NCBI RefSeq assembly: GCF_958405655.1
Contig: NZ_CATYWO010000003.1
Location: 1 to 64,000, forward strand
Length of the DNA: 64,000 nt
Reading direction: 5' to 3'
DNA from: Ralstonia condita
GTDB lineage: Bacteria > Pseudomonadota > Gammaproteobacteria > Burkholderiales > Burkholderiaceae
The notes below the pieces were generated by a model. The model worked only from the letters and a program-made list of their open reading frames with translations, had not been told where the DNA came from and ran no database searches. Of the stretch, positions 1 through 8,341 are shown in pieces. Numbering within the stretch: position 1 is the first letter of the stretch; each line of letters opens with the position of its first letter. Position numbers and translations under genes: made by a program.

Positions 1-91
1 CCCACAAGGCGGCCGACATCGCCGAACTGCTCCCGCATCGCTGGACGCCCAGCGCCACCTAGCTGGCAAGACGGGTTCACCGGGTGCTTAC
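1..91 (+). mobile_element. Right end of an IS66-family insertion sequence
   Basis: An insertion sequence enters from the left edge and ends at base 91. Read on the minus strand from 91 the tip is GTAAGCACCCGGTGAACC, which fits the GTAAGCG-type terminal repeats of IS66-family elements. A transposase-like C-terminus stops 29 bases inside the tip. Bases 92-99 (CATGAATC) would be one copy of the 8-bp target duplication typical of IS66; the other copy lies outside the window. The element interrupts the tniQ-like frame that resumes at 92. Confidence 0.6.
3..62 (+). CDS. IS66-family transposase, C-terminal fragment
   Basis: The open frame from the window edge encodes 19 residues before a TAG, including IAELLPHRW. 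IS66 TnpC proteins commonly end with a similar ELLP-aromatic segment. The rest of the gene lies to the left of the window. The identification rests on this short match together with the IS66-like tip 29 bases downstream. Confidence 0.5.
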   Translation, partial: HKAADIAELLPHRWTPSAT

Positions 92-743
92 CATGAATCA
101 CTGTTCTTACGCTGTCATATTTCATTAGAGGCAAGTAAGCGGGGACCAACAGCAGTGAAATGCGGCGAGCGAGCTCTACTTCCGCGCTTTTTGCCTCGGG
201 CGACAACGTCCCTTCTACGACCAACGAGTTGGGCGGGCATTCGCACCGTGCGTCTGGATGCGTAATCAGGGCTGAACGTGCATTTGGTCCGTGACAGGTT
301 GGACAAAGGGTCTCAAGCGGCACGCCATGCACTCCACAGAACAACAGGCCCGGTATCAGGTGGTCGCGCCTCCAGAAAGGTCGGCCGCAAGGTGCCACAT
401 CAACACGAACACATTCGGGGCAGCTTGCGATCACGCGTGGACACCAGCCTGACCGAGGGCCACTCAACCCAACGATAGCCGGTAACCCAGCCACGGAGGC
501 GTCAAGAAAATGTTTCTTCAGAAGCTCGACATCTTTCCCTGGCAAGAAGCGGCAAAAAAGCGGGACAGGAGTATTGTTCGCAAGCAAGGTACTGGCATCA
601 CCAACAAAGGGAGACATTCGGTCGACCAGCCCCCGCAATCCGGACGGCAACAACCAAGCCGAGAGCTTCAAGTCATCTCGTGTAGCGCGACGTATGCGGT
701 GCCTAAACCCGGTCACGTGCTCCGAATGGCAAATCGACGTCAT
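92..743 (-). pseudogene. Second TniQ/TnsD-family gene, interrupted by the IS66 element
   Basis: The ATG at 743 opens a frame of 217 codons that runs without a stop into the IS66 tip at 91. It carries the zinc-ribbon signature of TniQ/TnsD target-selection proteins: CPEC at residues 108-111, then an aromatic/basic stretch (FWRRDH), CGVHG around 136-140 and CPTCHG around 147-152. After residue 217 the reading enters IS sequence, so the native C-terminus is lost or lies to the left of the IS. The start is 29 bases downstream of the first tniQ stop, so this was the third gene of a tnsC-tniQ-tniQ operon. TniQ proteins bridge the TnsC ATPase to a target; the target of this one is unknown. Confidence 0.75.
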
Positions 744-772
744 GTGCAGGTAGCCGCGTGGCGGAACGAATG

Positions 773-2296
773 TCATACGCTTTGATGGAGGAAGTGAGTG
801 ATCAATGCACGTGGTGCGTGTTTCCAGATGGAGGCTTCACGAAGCCCGGCTTCGCGCGCAACCATAGAGACGCTGGTAACGCAGCCCCCCCCCTTCTCGC
901 CGCCAATTGCGTCGAAAACGCGTTGCTGTATAAAGGCCGCTCTCTGCGCCGGAAGTGCTAGGGTGCGTGCATCCGCCCCGAGCTGTCGCCGCGAGAGGAG
1001 GAAGACGTAGTCCGCCATTCCGTAGGCGAGCCGAGTCTGATACATCGATGGCAGACGGGCCCTTCCTGCAGCATCGAGCGGCTTAGGCCCCGCATGCCTC
1101 CCAATGAGCAACTCCACCTGCGGTGGAATAGCAGTTGGACGCCGCCCCGAATACCGGGGTACACGTGGAAATTGGTGGGCCGACAACCATAGCCGATCGT
1201 GGCGATACAGCCAGGTCCACAGAGCTGGGTTCCTGTGGCGTACCTGGGTCCTCGACAAGCCGATATTGGCCTTGCACAATCCCAGCCAGTTCTCTCGCTT
1301 TTCTGAGAGAAGCGTCGGCGTTATAGCGAACCTCTTGCGAGTGCTCTGGTCGACCTGCTTGACGGTCGTAGGTTTAGGTGCAGCGGACTTGTGCTTTGAC
1401 ACGTGCCTAGACTGCCCATCTGAAGCGTCCAGGAGCATATCGAGCAACGTTAAGTGAACCGGATGCATCGCCCGCTCTTCTCGTGCGAGGCCGTGCGCAA
1501 CCAGGTCTACATAGTTCTTGTTGCCAATCAGAGCGTTCAAGCGGACGTCTTCAAAGCCGGCAGAGAAGCACCGCTCCAGGTCACGACGCAGGTGGACTAA
1601 CTGAATCCGACCTGAATCCGATACATACCCCTGCTCAGCGAGCCTGCTCATCAACGCGGCTCTGTATCCGTCCAAAGGCTGACAGCAGGCGATTTGATAG
1701 CTGCGGATTGAGAAACGCTCACTATTAACTCTTGTAGAGGCATCGCCGGAAACGACTGCCAAGCGCTCAATTGAACTACATTCGTTGTCGCAGTCGAGCG
1801 CGCACCCGTGTAGAGGGCAGCGCGTTACAAAGGGCAAGCAGTGAAAACAGTACGAGACGCGACGCCCGAACTCAGCATGTGCTGCTACGGAGCACTCTGG
1901 GCACTGCAAACCAAACCGATTTCCGCACTCAACGAATGGCGGCAAGCGAGGGCAACTCGTTCGAGAACGAACACCATGAATCAGTTGCCAGTTGGCACGT
2001 GCTTGCGTGTCTACCGACATGCCGTGTCTGAAGTAGTTGAAGAGCGTGTGACCATAAAGCACCCCTTCCTCTCCCCCGTAGGCATGCTCTATAGCGACGT
2101 TGAATCGGCTAACACGACAGGGCAGCGTGTAGACCAGCGGGCTACACCGTCGGAAACACTGACCATTTAGAAGTTTGGCGTCTAGGTTATCGGTGAGGGT
2201 TGCCGCAGCATTCAGTAAGCTGGAAGCGGTTTCCCATTGCGCGGGGCACGGATAAGTTCTGCAAGCGGGCATGGTGTTTTTCCAATTGGCTGTCAC
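773..2296 (-). CDS. TnsD/TniQ-family transposition target-selection protein
   Basis: This 507-residue protein has TnsD/TniQ hallmarks. HTLFNYFRHG lies around residues 83-92, CPEC at 132-135, and C160-PLHG follows, matching the 'CPxC ... H-L-P ... CPxHG' zinc region. The C-terminal half contains the segment WTWLYRHDRLWL, typical of the TnsD C-terminal DNA-recognition domain. The ATG overlaps the stop of the TnsC-like gene by 4 bases, which implies coupled translation. In Tn7 TnsD binds the end of glmS, and glmS is indeed present at the far side of this accessory region. The protein appears full length. Whether it recognises glmS here is inference. Confidence 0.82.
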   Translation of the reverse strand: MTANWKNTMPACRTYPCPAQWETASSLLNAAATLTDNLDAKLLNGQCFRRCSPLVYTLPCRVSRFNVAIEHAYGGEEGVLYGHTLFNYFRHGMSVDTQARANWQLIHGVRSRTSCPRLPPFVECGNRFGLQCPECSVAAHAEFGRRVSYCFHCLPFVTRCPLHGCALDCDNECSSIERLAVVSGDASTRVNSERFSIRSYQIACCQPLDGYRAALMSRLAEQGYVSDSGRIQLVHLRRDLERCFSAGFEDVRLNALIGNKNYVDLVAHGLAREERAMHPVHLTLLDMLLDASDGQSRHVSKHKSAAPKPTTVKQVDQSTRKRFAITPTLLSEKRENWLGLCKANIGLSRTQVRHRNPALWTWLYRHDRLWLSAHQFPRVPRYSGRRPTAIPPQVELLIGRHAGPKPLDAAGRARLPSMYQTRLAYGMADYVFLLSRRQLGADARTLALPAQRAAFIQQRVFDAIGGEKGGGCVTSVSMVAREAGLREASIWKHAPRALITHFLHQSV

Positions 2297-3606
2297 TGAA
2301 TGACGGCATAAGACTGCTGTTCAAGCAGGAGCCTCGGCACCGTGGCAAGCGCATGCCGCAGAGGCAACCAATCGCCATGCCTTCGCAGACTCGTGAGGGT
2401 GTATCGGCCCGGCGATGCCAAGCTATGAAGGATGTCAATGTGCGGCTGCTCCAGCACCAGGGCCTCAGCGGCGAGCTCTCGAAAACGAGCCTCGTCAAGG
2501 TGAACTAGCTGCTCACTTGAAAGCCGGCTGTCGACGTAGCGACAAACCCCGCTGGCCAGCCCATTAAGCGCTCGAGATACATCCCATAGAGCATCGTCAA
2601 ACCACTGCGGTGGGCGGCAAAATTCCTGCGTACGAAGGTTTGCGTCAAATATGGCCTTACTCACGGCTGACCACTTCCGGGAGCCACGCTCTTGAGGGAC
2701 TATCGTGTGAAGGCCGCTGGCTGAGAGCTCGCCAGCTGCTGAGCTTTGTTCTGAAAGAGCGGCGGCAGCCCCAGGTGTCGCCATGGATAAGACCGGGATG
2801 CCCGTAATGCGGGTGAATTGACCTAGCGTATCCCACAGTTTCTCGGCACTAGGCCCACTTGCGTCTCGTGTATTGATGCGCTCGACGATAAGCAAACCGA
2901 GATTGGTGGCTACGCCAAGCGCGCAAAGCGCCGAGCGGATGTCCACCTCGTTCCGACGGAATGGTCCATGGCGTAGCAGTGACAGGCGGGTGCCCATAGC
3001 CGCATCGAATGACCGTAAAAGGATCTCCGCAAATTTGCGAAGCGAGCCCCCTGCCGGCCACTGCACACGCAGAACCGGGAGCATCCAATAGGAGGCTATT
3101 TGGCCCTGGCTCACCTCTACAGTTAGCGGCCGTGGGTTACGGCCGATAAAATCCTGAATCGCATCAGCGATAACACGCCGGCCCATCCGCGCCTGAGCAA
3201 TGACAAGGACTCCTCGCGGCTTCGCATCTGGCAGATTTGCAGCCGGCAGGCTGAGCGTATGGCCGTGCTGCCCTGACGAGTGGTGGACAAACTCGCTCGC
3301 CGTTATCACGCGAGCGCGAAAATCCGCGCGACGAAGGTCGCGTGCGGAGTAGCCTTCCCGGACGGTTGCGGCGACATTGATGAGCAGCAAGGCTAGCTCG
3401 TCATTCCCGAGGAGCAGGTCCGCATGATCCGCCGCTGCTCCGCCGACCGCACGATGGGTCCGGACAAATAGGCCCCGAGTGAGCTCGCTCATCGCGGCCA
3501 GCTTGGTTGGCGTCGGTGGCAACTGAGCAGAGCAGGGGTTTTGCTCCGCCATTACCGCTTTGAATCTCGTTTGGGCGAGCGCACCCGCCGCATATTCTTG
3601 CGCCAT
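2293..3606 (-). CDS. TnsC/TniB-like AAA+ ATPase with degenerate nucleotide-binding motifs
   Basis: The 437 residues follow the TnsC layout. A hydrophobic strand and putative P-loop lie at 133-147, LRVQWPAGGSL at 179-189 (the VxCP-like strand after the P-loop), a DAAMGT helix near 201-206, a Walker-B-like strand LGLLIVERI at 236-244, and IPVLSMAT, which fits sensor 1. The P-loop reads ARMGRRV where GxxGxGKT/S is expected, so the Walker lysine is missing; the Walker B acidic pair is E-R rather than D-E. ATP hydrolysis is therefore doubtful. The gene heads an operon with two tniQ genes. No tnsA or tnsB was seen between it and position 4555. It may be a structural paralogue or a decayed regulator. 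Confidence 0.7.
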   Translation of the reverse strand: MAQEYAAGALAQTRFKAVMAEQNPCSAQLPPTPTKLAAMSELTRGLFVRTHRAVGGAAADHADLLLGNDELALLLINVAATVREGYSARDLRRADFRARVITASEFVHHSSGQHGHTLSLPAANLPDAKPRGVLVIAQARMGRRVIADAIQDFIGRNPRPLTVEVSQGQIASYWMLPVLRVQWPAGGSLRKFAEILLRSFDAAMGTRLSLLRHGPFRRNEVDIRSALCALGVATNLGLLIVERINTRDASGPSAEKLWDTLGQFTRITGIPVLSMATPGAAAALSEQSSAAGELSASGLHTIVPQERGSRKWSAVSKAIFDANLRTQEFCRPPQWFDDALWDVSRALNGLASGVCRYVDSRLSSEQLVHLDEARFRELAAEALVLEQPHIDILHSLASPGRYTLTSLRRHGDWLPLRHALATVPRLLLEQQSYAVIQ

Positions 3607-3748
3607 AAGTGTTTCCCGACCGACGTCGCATTAAAGCGCACGTGACCGTGCCTCCCCTAAAAGAGGAAGATTGATTGACTGGCGAGCCAACCCATGAGAC
3701 ACTTCGCGCGTTGTCAGGGCGGTGTGTCCCCATGGGGGCTCTCCGAAG

Positions 3749-3780
3749 AAAAAAGGCGAGGCGCCAACCTCGCCTTTTTT
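3749..3780. terminator. Strong bidirectional intrinsic terminator
   Basis: A perfect 13-bp stem runs from 3749-3761 (AAAAAAGGCGAGG) to 3768-3780 (CCTCGCCTTTTTT), with a 6-base loop and A/T runs on both sides, so it can act on both strands. No gene ends immediately beside it. It lies 143 bases upstream of the TnsC-like start and insulates that operon from transcription entering from the right. Confidence 0.85.
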
Positions 3781-4555
3781 CGTTTACGTGGGCAATCTCG
3801 TTACTTCGATAACCACTCCTCTTAACTCGCCTCGCGAGTGTCAACGGCAACCATTCCAGCGCTGCGCAGCAGCCACAAGCAGGTTGCGCCAAACCGTGCT
3901 ACGAGAAGTCGACACCAACATCACTCCCGCAGCAACAAACGGGCGGCATCGTAAATTTTTAATCTGATGCTGTCAACACAGTTTAAAAAAAATTTCTGAA
4001 AGATGCACAACTCCTCTTCTTAAAACGTTTTTTCAATTCTCAGCGCCTCATCCTCTTCCGGTCCGGCAGAGCGTCTTCACAAAGGACACCAAAGGCCAGA
4101 CCACCGAAGCTGCTCGACAGCGACCGCCCGCTGCGCAGGCGCTGCGCGGATCAGCCAGGCAGCAGGGCATGAGAGGCAACCGTGGCACGCGGTCACGCTG
4201 GCTAACAGCGCTTCCAAGCGTCCATAGGGGCCCCAAGTCGCCAAGTCCGCGTCGCCAGTTGCACACCAAATACGGCCCTTAATTTTCTTATAAGACACTT
4301 AGAACACTATTCTTGCAATGGAACGCCCATAAATTCAATGCATTGAATCAGTGAATTGATCTACAAATTTCACATCCATCGGCACCTTATTTGCAGCGAG
4401 TAAACTCGCTCGCGCACAACTATAAGCTCACTCGTACGGCTTAATTTTTTATTTGATTCAATAAAATACGGCTTGAGCCATCTGAATTTATTGATATCGC
4501 CGAATATTTCCAGAACCGCATATCCGATTTTATTGAACTTTTTCGGAGCTTATCG
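3781..4555. other. Gene-free, AT-richer stretch left of the HAD-like gene
   Basis: No convincing coding frame is seen on either strand. The stretch is clearly richer in A+T than the core half, especially 3950-4050 and 4270-4555. It contains a 16-bp palindrome at 4333-4348 and a short hairpin AGCGAGT-AA-ACTCGCT at 4395-4410 downstream of the HAD-like gene. A missing tnsA/tnsB was looked for here on the minus strand and not recognised. Confidence 0.5.
4333..4348. promoter_or_regulatory. 16-bp perfect palindrome, candidate operator
   Basis: ATTCAATGCATTGAAT reads identically on both strands and lies in AT-rich, gene-free DNA. Perfect 16-bp dyads of this kind are typical of dimeric repressor sites, but no adjacent regulator gene identifies a binding protein. 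Confidence 0.35.
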
Positions 4556-5041
4556 CTATATGCAATCAAGGAGCCCTATCAGTATCTCGCAAAGGCTCGA
4601 CGTCGATAGGCCTAATCCATCATGCAGAATCAAAGCTCTGTCAGTGAGACAAGCGAGTACTTGTCCATCCTCGCAATCGACGAGGATTGGGCTTTCCGGC
4701 TGCCTTCGCGCTATATCAGCGCGAAGCCATTCCCGTCGCGGTGCCAACGGCCTTTTAGTTAAACGCAGAGTGCGATTACCAGGCAGCGTTGCACCGACTA
4801 CGCGAGACCGCACCGCAAGCGGTAATTGCTGTGTCGCGAATTGGTAGCCAAAATAGGGGACCCACCACGTGTGTAGCACTACGCGCACGCTCGGCCGTGC
4901 ATCAACAACGCGCTCGAGCAACGGATTGTTCTCAAACAACGTATGGCCGGGCACAAGGAGACGCGGCTTCGCGCCTGCTTGCAAGCACACTCTCTGAGGA
5001 TGCAGCACGCCGTCGAAGTTGAGGTAAAGGGTCGCAGCCAT
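4556..5041 (-). CDS. HAD-like (Swiss-army-knife type) protein with altered nucleophile motif
   Basis: About 161 residues from the ATG at 5041. The N-terminus reads LYLNFDGVLHP at residues 5-15, the first motif of the small HAD domains found in 'Swiss-army-knife' RNA-repair-like proteins, where DxDGVLHP is usual. The first Asp, the HAD nucleophile, is Asn here (residue 8). Later segments VVLHTWW and PILVDCEDG fit HAD motifs II and IV. The open frame extends upstream to a TTG at 5086, but the motif position favours the inner ATG, although its ribosome-binding site is weak. Loss of the nucleophile predicts no phosphatase activity; a binding role is possible. It is divergent from the DUF6471 gene. 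Confidence 0.6.
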   Translation of the reverse strand: MAATLYLNFDGVLHPQRVCLQAGAKPRLLVPGHTLFENNPLLERVVDARPSVRVVLHTWWVPYFGYQFATQQLPLAVRSRVVGATLPGNRTLRLTKRPLAPRREWLRADIARRQPESPILVDCEDGQVLACLTDRALILHDGLGLSTSSLCEILIGLLDCI

Positions 5042-5256
5042 GGCGACTAATTGACAACAGATGCAGCGCTGGGAGCAAGCGGTCAACTTCCTAGCCGTTA
5101 CAGATAGGCATAGAATTTCGCCCAGCTTGTCCCATCATCGACTTGGTCCGACTTCGCCATTGCGGCTAAAGTTCTGCTTCTGTTAAGTCGTCCCTTGACA
5201 CTGCTCGCCGCGTTCGCGACGAGGAGCAATTTACCAATAACTTAAAGGCTCGTGCC

Positions 5257-5760
5257 GTGAGTCATGTCGACACGCCTTGGACACGTCTCGCTTCGCGCAC
5301 AGCGCGAGGAATCCTTGCGCGCAAAGGCAGTAGCTACGAAGCACTTGCCAAGAATCTCTGCGCTATAGGAATCCAGGAATCCGTTAGAAGTGCCGAGAGC
5401 AAAATTCAACGCGGGTCGTATCGATTCACTTTTTTTCTCCAACTCCTGCGGGCAGTCGATTCCGAGTACCCCCAATCTTGGAGCGCATACGTCGATGCGG
5501 ACGATGCCTGGGAAGTTGCTGCCAGGAAGATTATCGTCTACGAGCTAACTTCGCATGCGCTGGACGTTACAAAATTTGGGCACCGCTTGACTGGACTGGG
5601 CATCCCCGTTGAGGCCCGCTTTCTCGAATCGCAGATTTCATCAGGCGAATTCCCGTTCGTCATGGTCTTACAACTGTCCCTAGTGGCGCGCATTGTGGGG
5701 TTGGAGCGTTTCGTGGACCAGAAAGACATCGAGCACACGGCTTCGAGCGCGCGTGCCTAA
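5257..5760 (+). CDS. DUF6471-type protein with two repeats
   Basis: 167 residues from a GTG preceded by AAAGG. The protein holds two copies of a helical unit, at about residues 15-70 (GILARKGSSYEALAKNL ... FFLQLLRAV) and 85-150 (KIIVYELTSHALDVTKFGHRL ... VMVLQLSLVARIVG). This matches the DUF6471 pattern, a small helix-turn-helix-like domain often seen on mobile DNA. The second repeat has diverged. No function is established. The gene stands alone between the divergent HAD-like gene and a gene-free stretch. Confidence 0.55.
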   Translation: MSHVDTPWTRLASRTARGILARKGSSYEALAKNLCAIGIQESVRSAESKIQRGSYRFTFFLQLLRAVDSEYPQSWSAYVDADDAWEVAARKIIVYELTSHALDVTKFGHRLTGLGIPVEARFLESQISSGEFPFVMVLQLSLVARIVGLERFVDQKDIEHTASSARA

Positions 5761-6264
5761 ACGTGTTCTCTGCGATCGGCGAGTTTCCTGTAGCTCTCAT
5801 TTCTGGGGCCTCGTTTTTGGGTACGTAAAACCACGCACCATTAGTTTAGGCTGTCTACCCAGGAGGACAAGCACTGTTACAGTGTGCGCCCTCCATCGCG
5901 CACAGCTTGTCAAGCCCGTGTTGGTACGCGCGCACCTGGTTTGCGCTCAATCGTCAACGACCGAGGCCAGTGATGAGGTTGTGTCCCTTCGAATCGTTGC
6001 TACGTTCGAACGACCGTCCGTGTGTGGTGCCTTCACCTTCCGGCATCGACTGTTTGAGTTGGCGCGCTCGCGTCACGACAATCTGCAGGCAGCGGATTTC
6101 ACGAAGCAAGGCGTTCACAGTGGGCAGCGCTCAAATCTTTGCCAACCCGACGCTTCATGTGGACCTCGCGTTGCGTCATGATGGGCGGCGGATAAGACAT
6201 CTCTGCGTTGTCTGACATACAACGACGTTGTCTATTAGGCAGCGAGTGCACAGGCGAGCCGGCG
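5761..6264. other. 500-bp stretch without a recognised gene
   Basis: Open frames cross this stretch on the plus strand, but none shows a plausible start with ribosome-binding site or a recognisable domain. The interval separates the DUF6471 gene from the convergent EAL gene. No clear terminator or repeat was seen. Confidence 0.4.
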
Positions 6265-7956
6265 TCAACCTAATAGGGCCTCATCGCTGATGCCCAGAGT
6301 TGTGCAAAATTGCGTCCAGCTCATGGGCTTTCCGAACAGCCAACCTTGCGCGTACTCGACACCTTCTTTGCGCAGAAAGTCCGCTTGGTGGCCATGCTCA
6401 ACGCCCTCGGCCACCATGGTGATGCCGAGTGATTTCGCCAGCTCGATGATGTGCAACGCGACTTGATTCGTCGGAGCGTCGGTACCGAGCGCATCGATAA
6501 ACGATTTATCAATCTTGAGGCAGTCCATGGACATGGAGCCAAGATAGGACAGGTTTGAGTATCCAGTGCCAAAGTCGTCGATGGCGATTCGAAGGCCAAG
6601 GTTGTGAAGCGCCTGAATAACTGGCAGGGACTGGCTTGGATCGAGGAAGCCTCGTTCAGTGGCCTCGATCAATAAGCTCGCAGGACTGATGCCGGTGGTA
6701 CGCAAGAGTTGACGCAGTCGAGCGGGCAGCCGGTCTGAGACAAGGTCGGCTGCCGCGACGTTCACGGCAAGGTGCAGTTCCGGATGCTGGCAGAGCGCAG
6801 GACAGCATTCTCGCTCTACGATGTCCAAAACATAATTCGTGATGTCAGAAATCAGCCCGACGCTTTCCGCAACCGGGATGAACAAGTCCGGCCGGATGAC
6901 CTTGCCATCAGGTCTTTTCCAGCGCAAGAGGGCTTCCGCGCCGGCGATGTGACCATCCCGCAGATCAACAACGGGCTGATACTCCAAATAGAACTCTTTC
7001 CGCCGAAGCGCGTGGCGAATAGCTGTCGGCAGTGAGGTTTGTTGCCGAAACAGATAGTAGAGCCCCACAGCCAGTAACGCGCCGCATAGCAGACCGATGG
7101 GTATCGCGCGCACTGCTAGACCCAGGGCCGTGCTGTAGACCAGTGAGGCAGGTACTGCTGCTGCCGCTACAAATTGCCGCTCGCTCGAGGCGCGCAGCAT
7201 CAACAGTTGATCATGCTTGAATTGCGTCTTCTCGCTGCCTGGCGCGACACGTTCAAACCAGTCCGGCTTTGCTGCGCCATGAGAGGCCAGCATGCGACCA
7301 TCGCCAATCGCATATAGGGCCATGACCGTGGCCGTTGTGCTCGGGCTGGTATTGATGGCTAATTCGCGATTGGCCACCGCAAGGTACCGGTCGCGCTCCA
7401 AGCCAATTAGATTTGGCTCCTGGCCGAAGTTGAAGCGCATGTGCATGTGAAAACGCGTGCGGGCAGCCGAGACGAAATCGATCGGCCCGAGCTGAATGCC
7501 GGAGTCACCAGGCCCATACGAAGAACAGATCACGCGATTATCTACAACGTAGGCAATCGCCTGAAGATGCTCCAGGCGCAGGGCGAGGTCGCGCATCAGT
7601 TGCAGGTGCTCCGCTGAACAAGGCGAATGACCGCTTGCCTGGAGCCGAGAGAAGGCGAACTCCGTTTGATCGCCCGTGTGCTCGCTGCGCTGAAGTACAT
7701 CTGAGACCGTAGCCCTTAGATCGCTATTCACCAGCAACATCGCACTGTTCCATGCGAATACCAGGGCCATGACGACCGGGAGGATCAGCAAGAGCGCGCC
7801 AGCCAGGGCGATCACCAGCGGTGGTTTTTCGAAGTTTTTCAAGGGCTCAGCTGCATCGCATTTGTTTGCCGGTTTGGCGGACGCTGTCTCTCCATGCGGC
7901 TCGGTTTGGCGGACGCTGTCTCTCCATGCGGCTCGGTTGGGTGGGTTGCAAACCAT
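6265..7956 (-). CDS. EAL-domain cyclic-di-GMP phosphodiesterase with CSS-motif sensor region
   Basis: Inner-membrane protein. A membrane segment near the N-terminus (VIALAGALLLILPVVMALVF) is followed by a periplasmic region with the VICSSYG signature of redox-responsive CSS-motif sensors, a second membrane segment (AIPIGLLCGALLAVGLYYLF), and a complete EAL domain. The catalytic motifs are intact: EALLRW, a conserved Asn in AVNVAAADL, EATERG, IDDFGTGYSNL, KIDKSF, AEGVE and QGWLFGKP. It should hydrolyse c-di-GMP to pGpG, with activity tuned by disulfide state. The start is uncertain: the frame is open to a GTG at 8025, and a 32-bp tandem duplication lies within the first codons. The ATG at 7956 is chosen without strong ribosome-binding support. 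Confidence 0.85.
   Translation of the reverse strand: MVCNPPNRAAWRDSVRQTEPHGETASAKPANKCDAAEPLKNFEKPPLVIALAGALLLILPVVMALVFAWNSAMLLVNSDLRATVSDVLQRSEHTGDQTEFAFSRLQASGHSPCSAEHLQLMRDLALRLEHLQAIAYVVDNRVICSSYGPGDSGIQLGPIDFVSAARTRFHMHMRFNFGQEPNLIGLERDRYLAVANRELAINTSPSTTATVMALYAIGDGRMLASHGAAKPDWFERVAPGSEKTQFKHDQLLMLRASSERQFVAAAAVPASLVYSTALGLAVRAIPIGLLCGALLAVGLYYLFRQQTSLPTAIRHALRRKEFYLEYQPVVDLRDGHIAGAEALLRWKRPDGKVIRPDLFIPVAESVGLISDITNYVLDIVERECCPALCQHPELHLAVNVAAADLVSDRLPARLRQLLRTTGISPASLLIEATERGFLDPSQSLPVIQALHNLGLRIAIDDFGTGYSNLSYLGSMSMDCLKIDKSFIDALGTDAPTNQVALHIIELAKSLGITMVAEGVEHGHQADFLRKEGVEYAQGWLFGKPMSWTQFCTTLGISDEALLG
7870..7940. repeat. 32-bp tandem duplication in the EAL gene N-terminus
   Basis: The unit begins CGGTTTGGCGGACGC and occurs at 7870 and 7902, with a partial third copy from 7934. 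A period of 32 is not divisible by three, so gain or loss of a unit shifts the frame upstream of the membrane segment and changes which start codon is connected to the EAL domain. Confidence 0.8.
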
Positions 7957-8025
7957 CTCGGAGCAACCCTGGCCCCCGTCATCTCGGGGGCGTGTCGGCG
8001 TCATCGCTGTTGACGACGTTGGCAC

Positions 8026-8341
8026 AGCGAAGCAGGTCTCGATGGTACCGAAGCGTTACACAGAAGAGGAGAACCATTTAATCGGTGCTCCGGCAAGGAA
8101 ACTTGAGTGCCAGGGCATGCGACTTTTCGTGCAGAGCCAAGCGGGGGCGGACGCTCGAGCGTCTTGCATGACTTGAGCGAACGTGCGTTTGGATGTTGCG
8201 AAGCTATACACGCCAAACGCTTTGGTATCGCACGGGCCATACGAGTGTGTGCAAGGCCGTTGCAACAGGTTCGCGGCGTCCGCATTCGACGAACGTCGTT
8301 GCGTTGCCTGACTCATCGCAGGGGCGATAGATTGCCCGGGG
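8026..8341. other. Gene-poor interval between the EAL gene and the AraC-type regulator
   Basis: No supported gene. Around 8042 a short plus frame begins MVPKRYTEEE, loosely like the start of IS3-family OrfA proteins, but it does not continue as a transposase. Nothing else was recognised. Confidence 0.35.

Noticed and set aside
3607..4555. Remnant of tnsA or tnsB upstream of the TnsC-like gene
   Set aside because: Minus-strand translations show no DDE-type or endonuclease motifs, and a strong terminator splits the region.
7870..7940. Possible CRISPR-like repeats
   Set aside because: The copies are directly adjacent without spacers, so this is a tandem duplication.
8042..8110. Start of an IS3-family OrfA (MVPKRYTEEE)
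   Set aside because: The resemblance covers about ten residues and does not continue.
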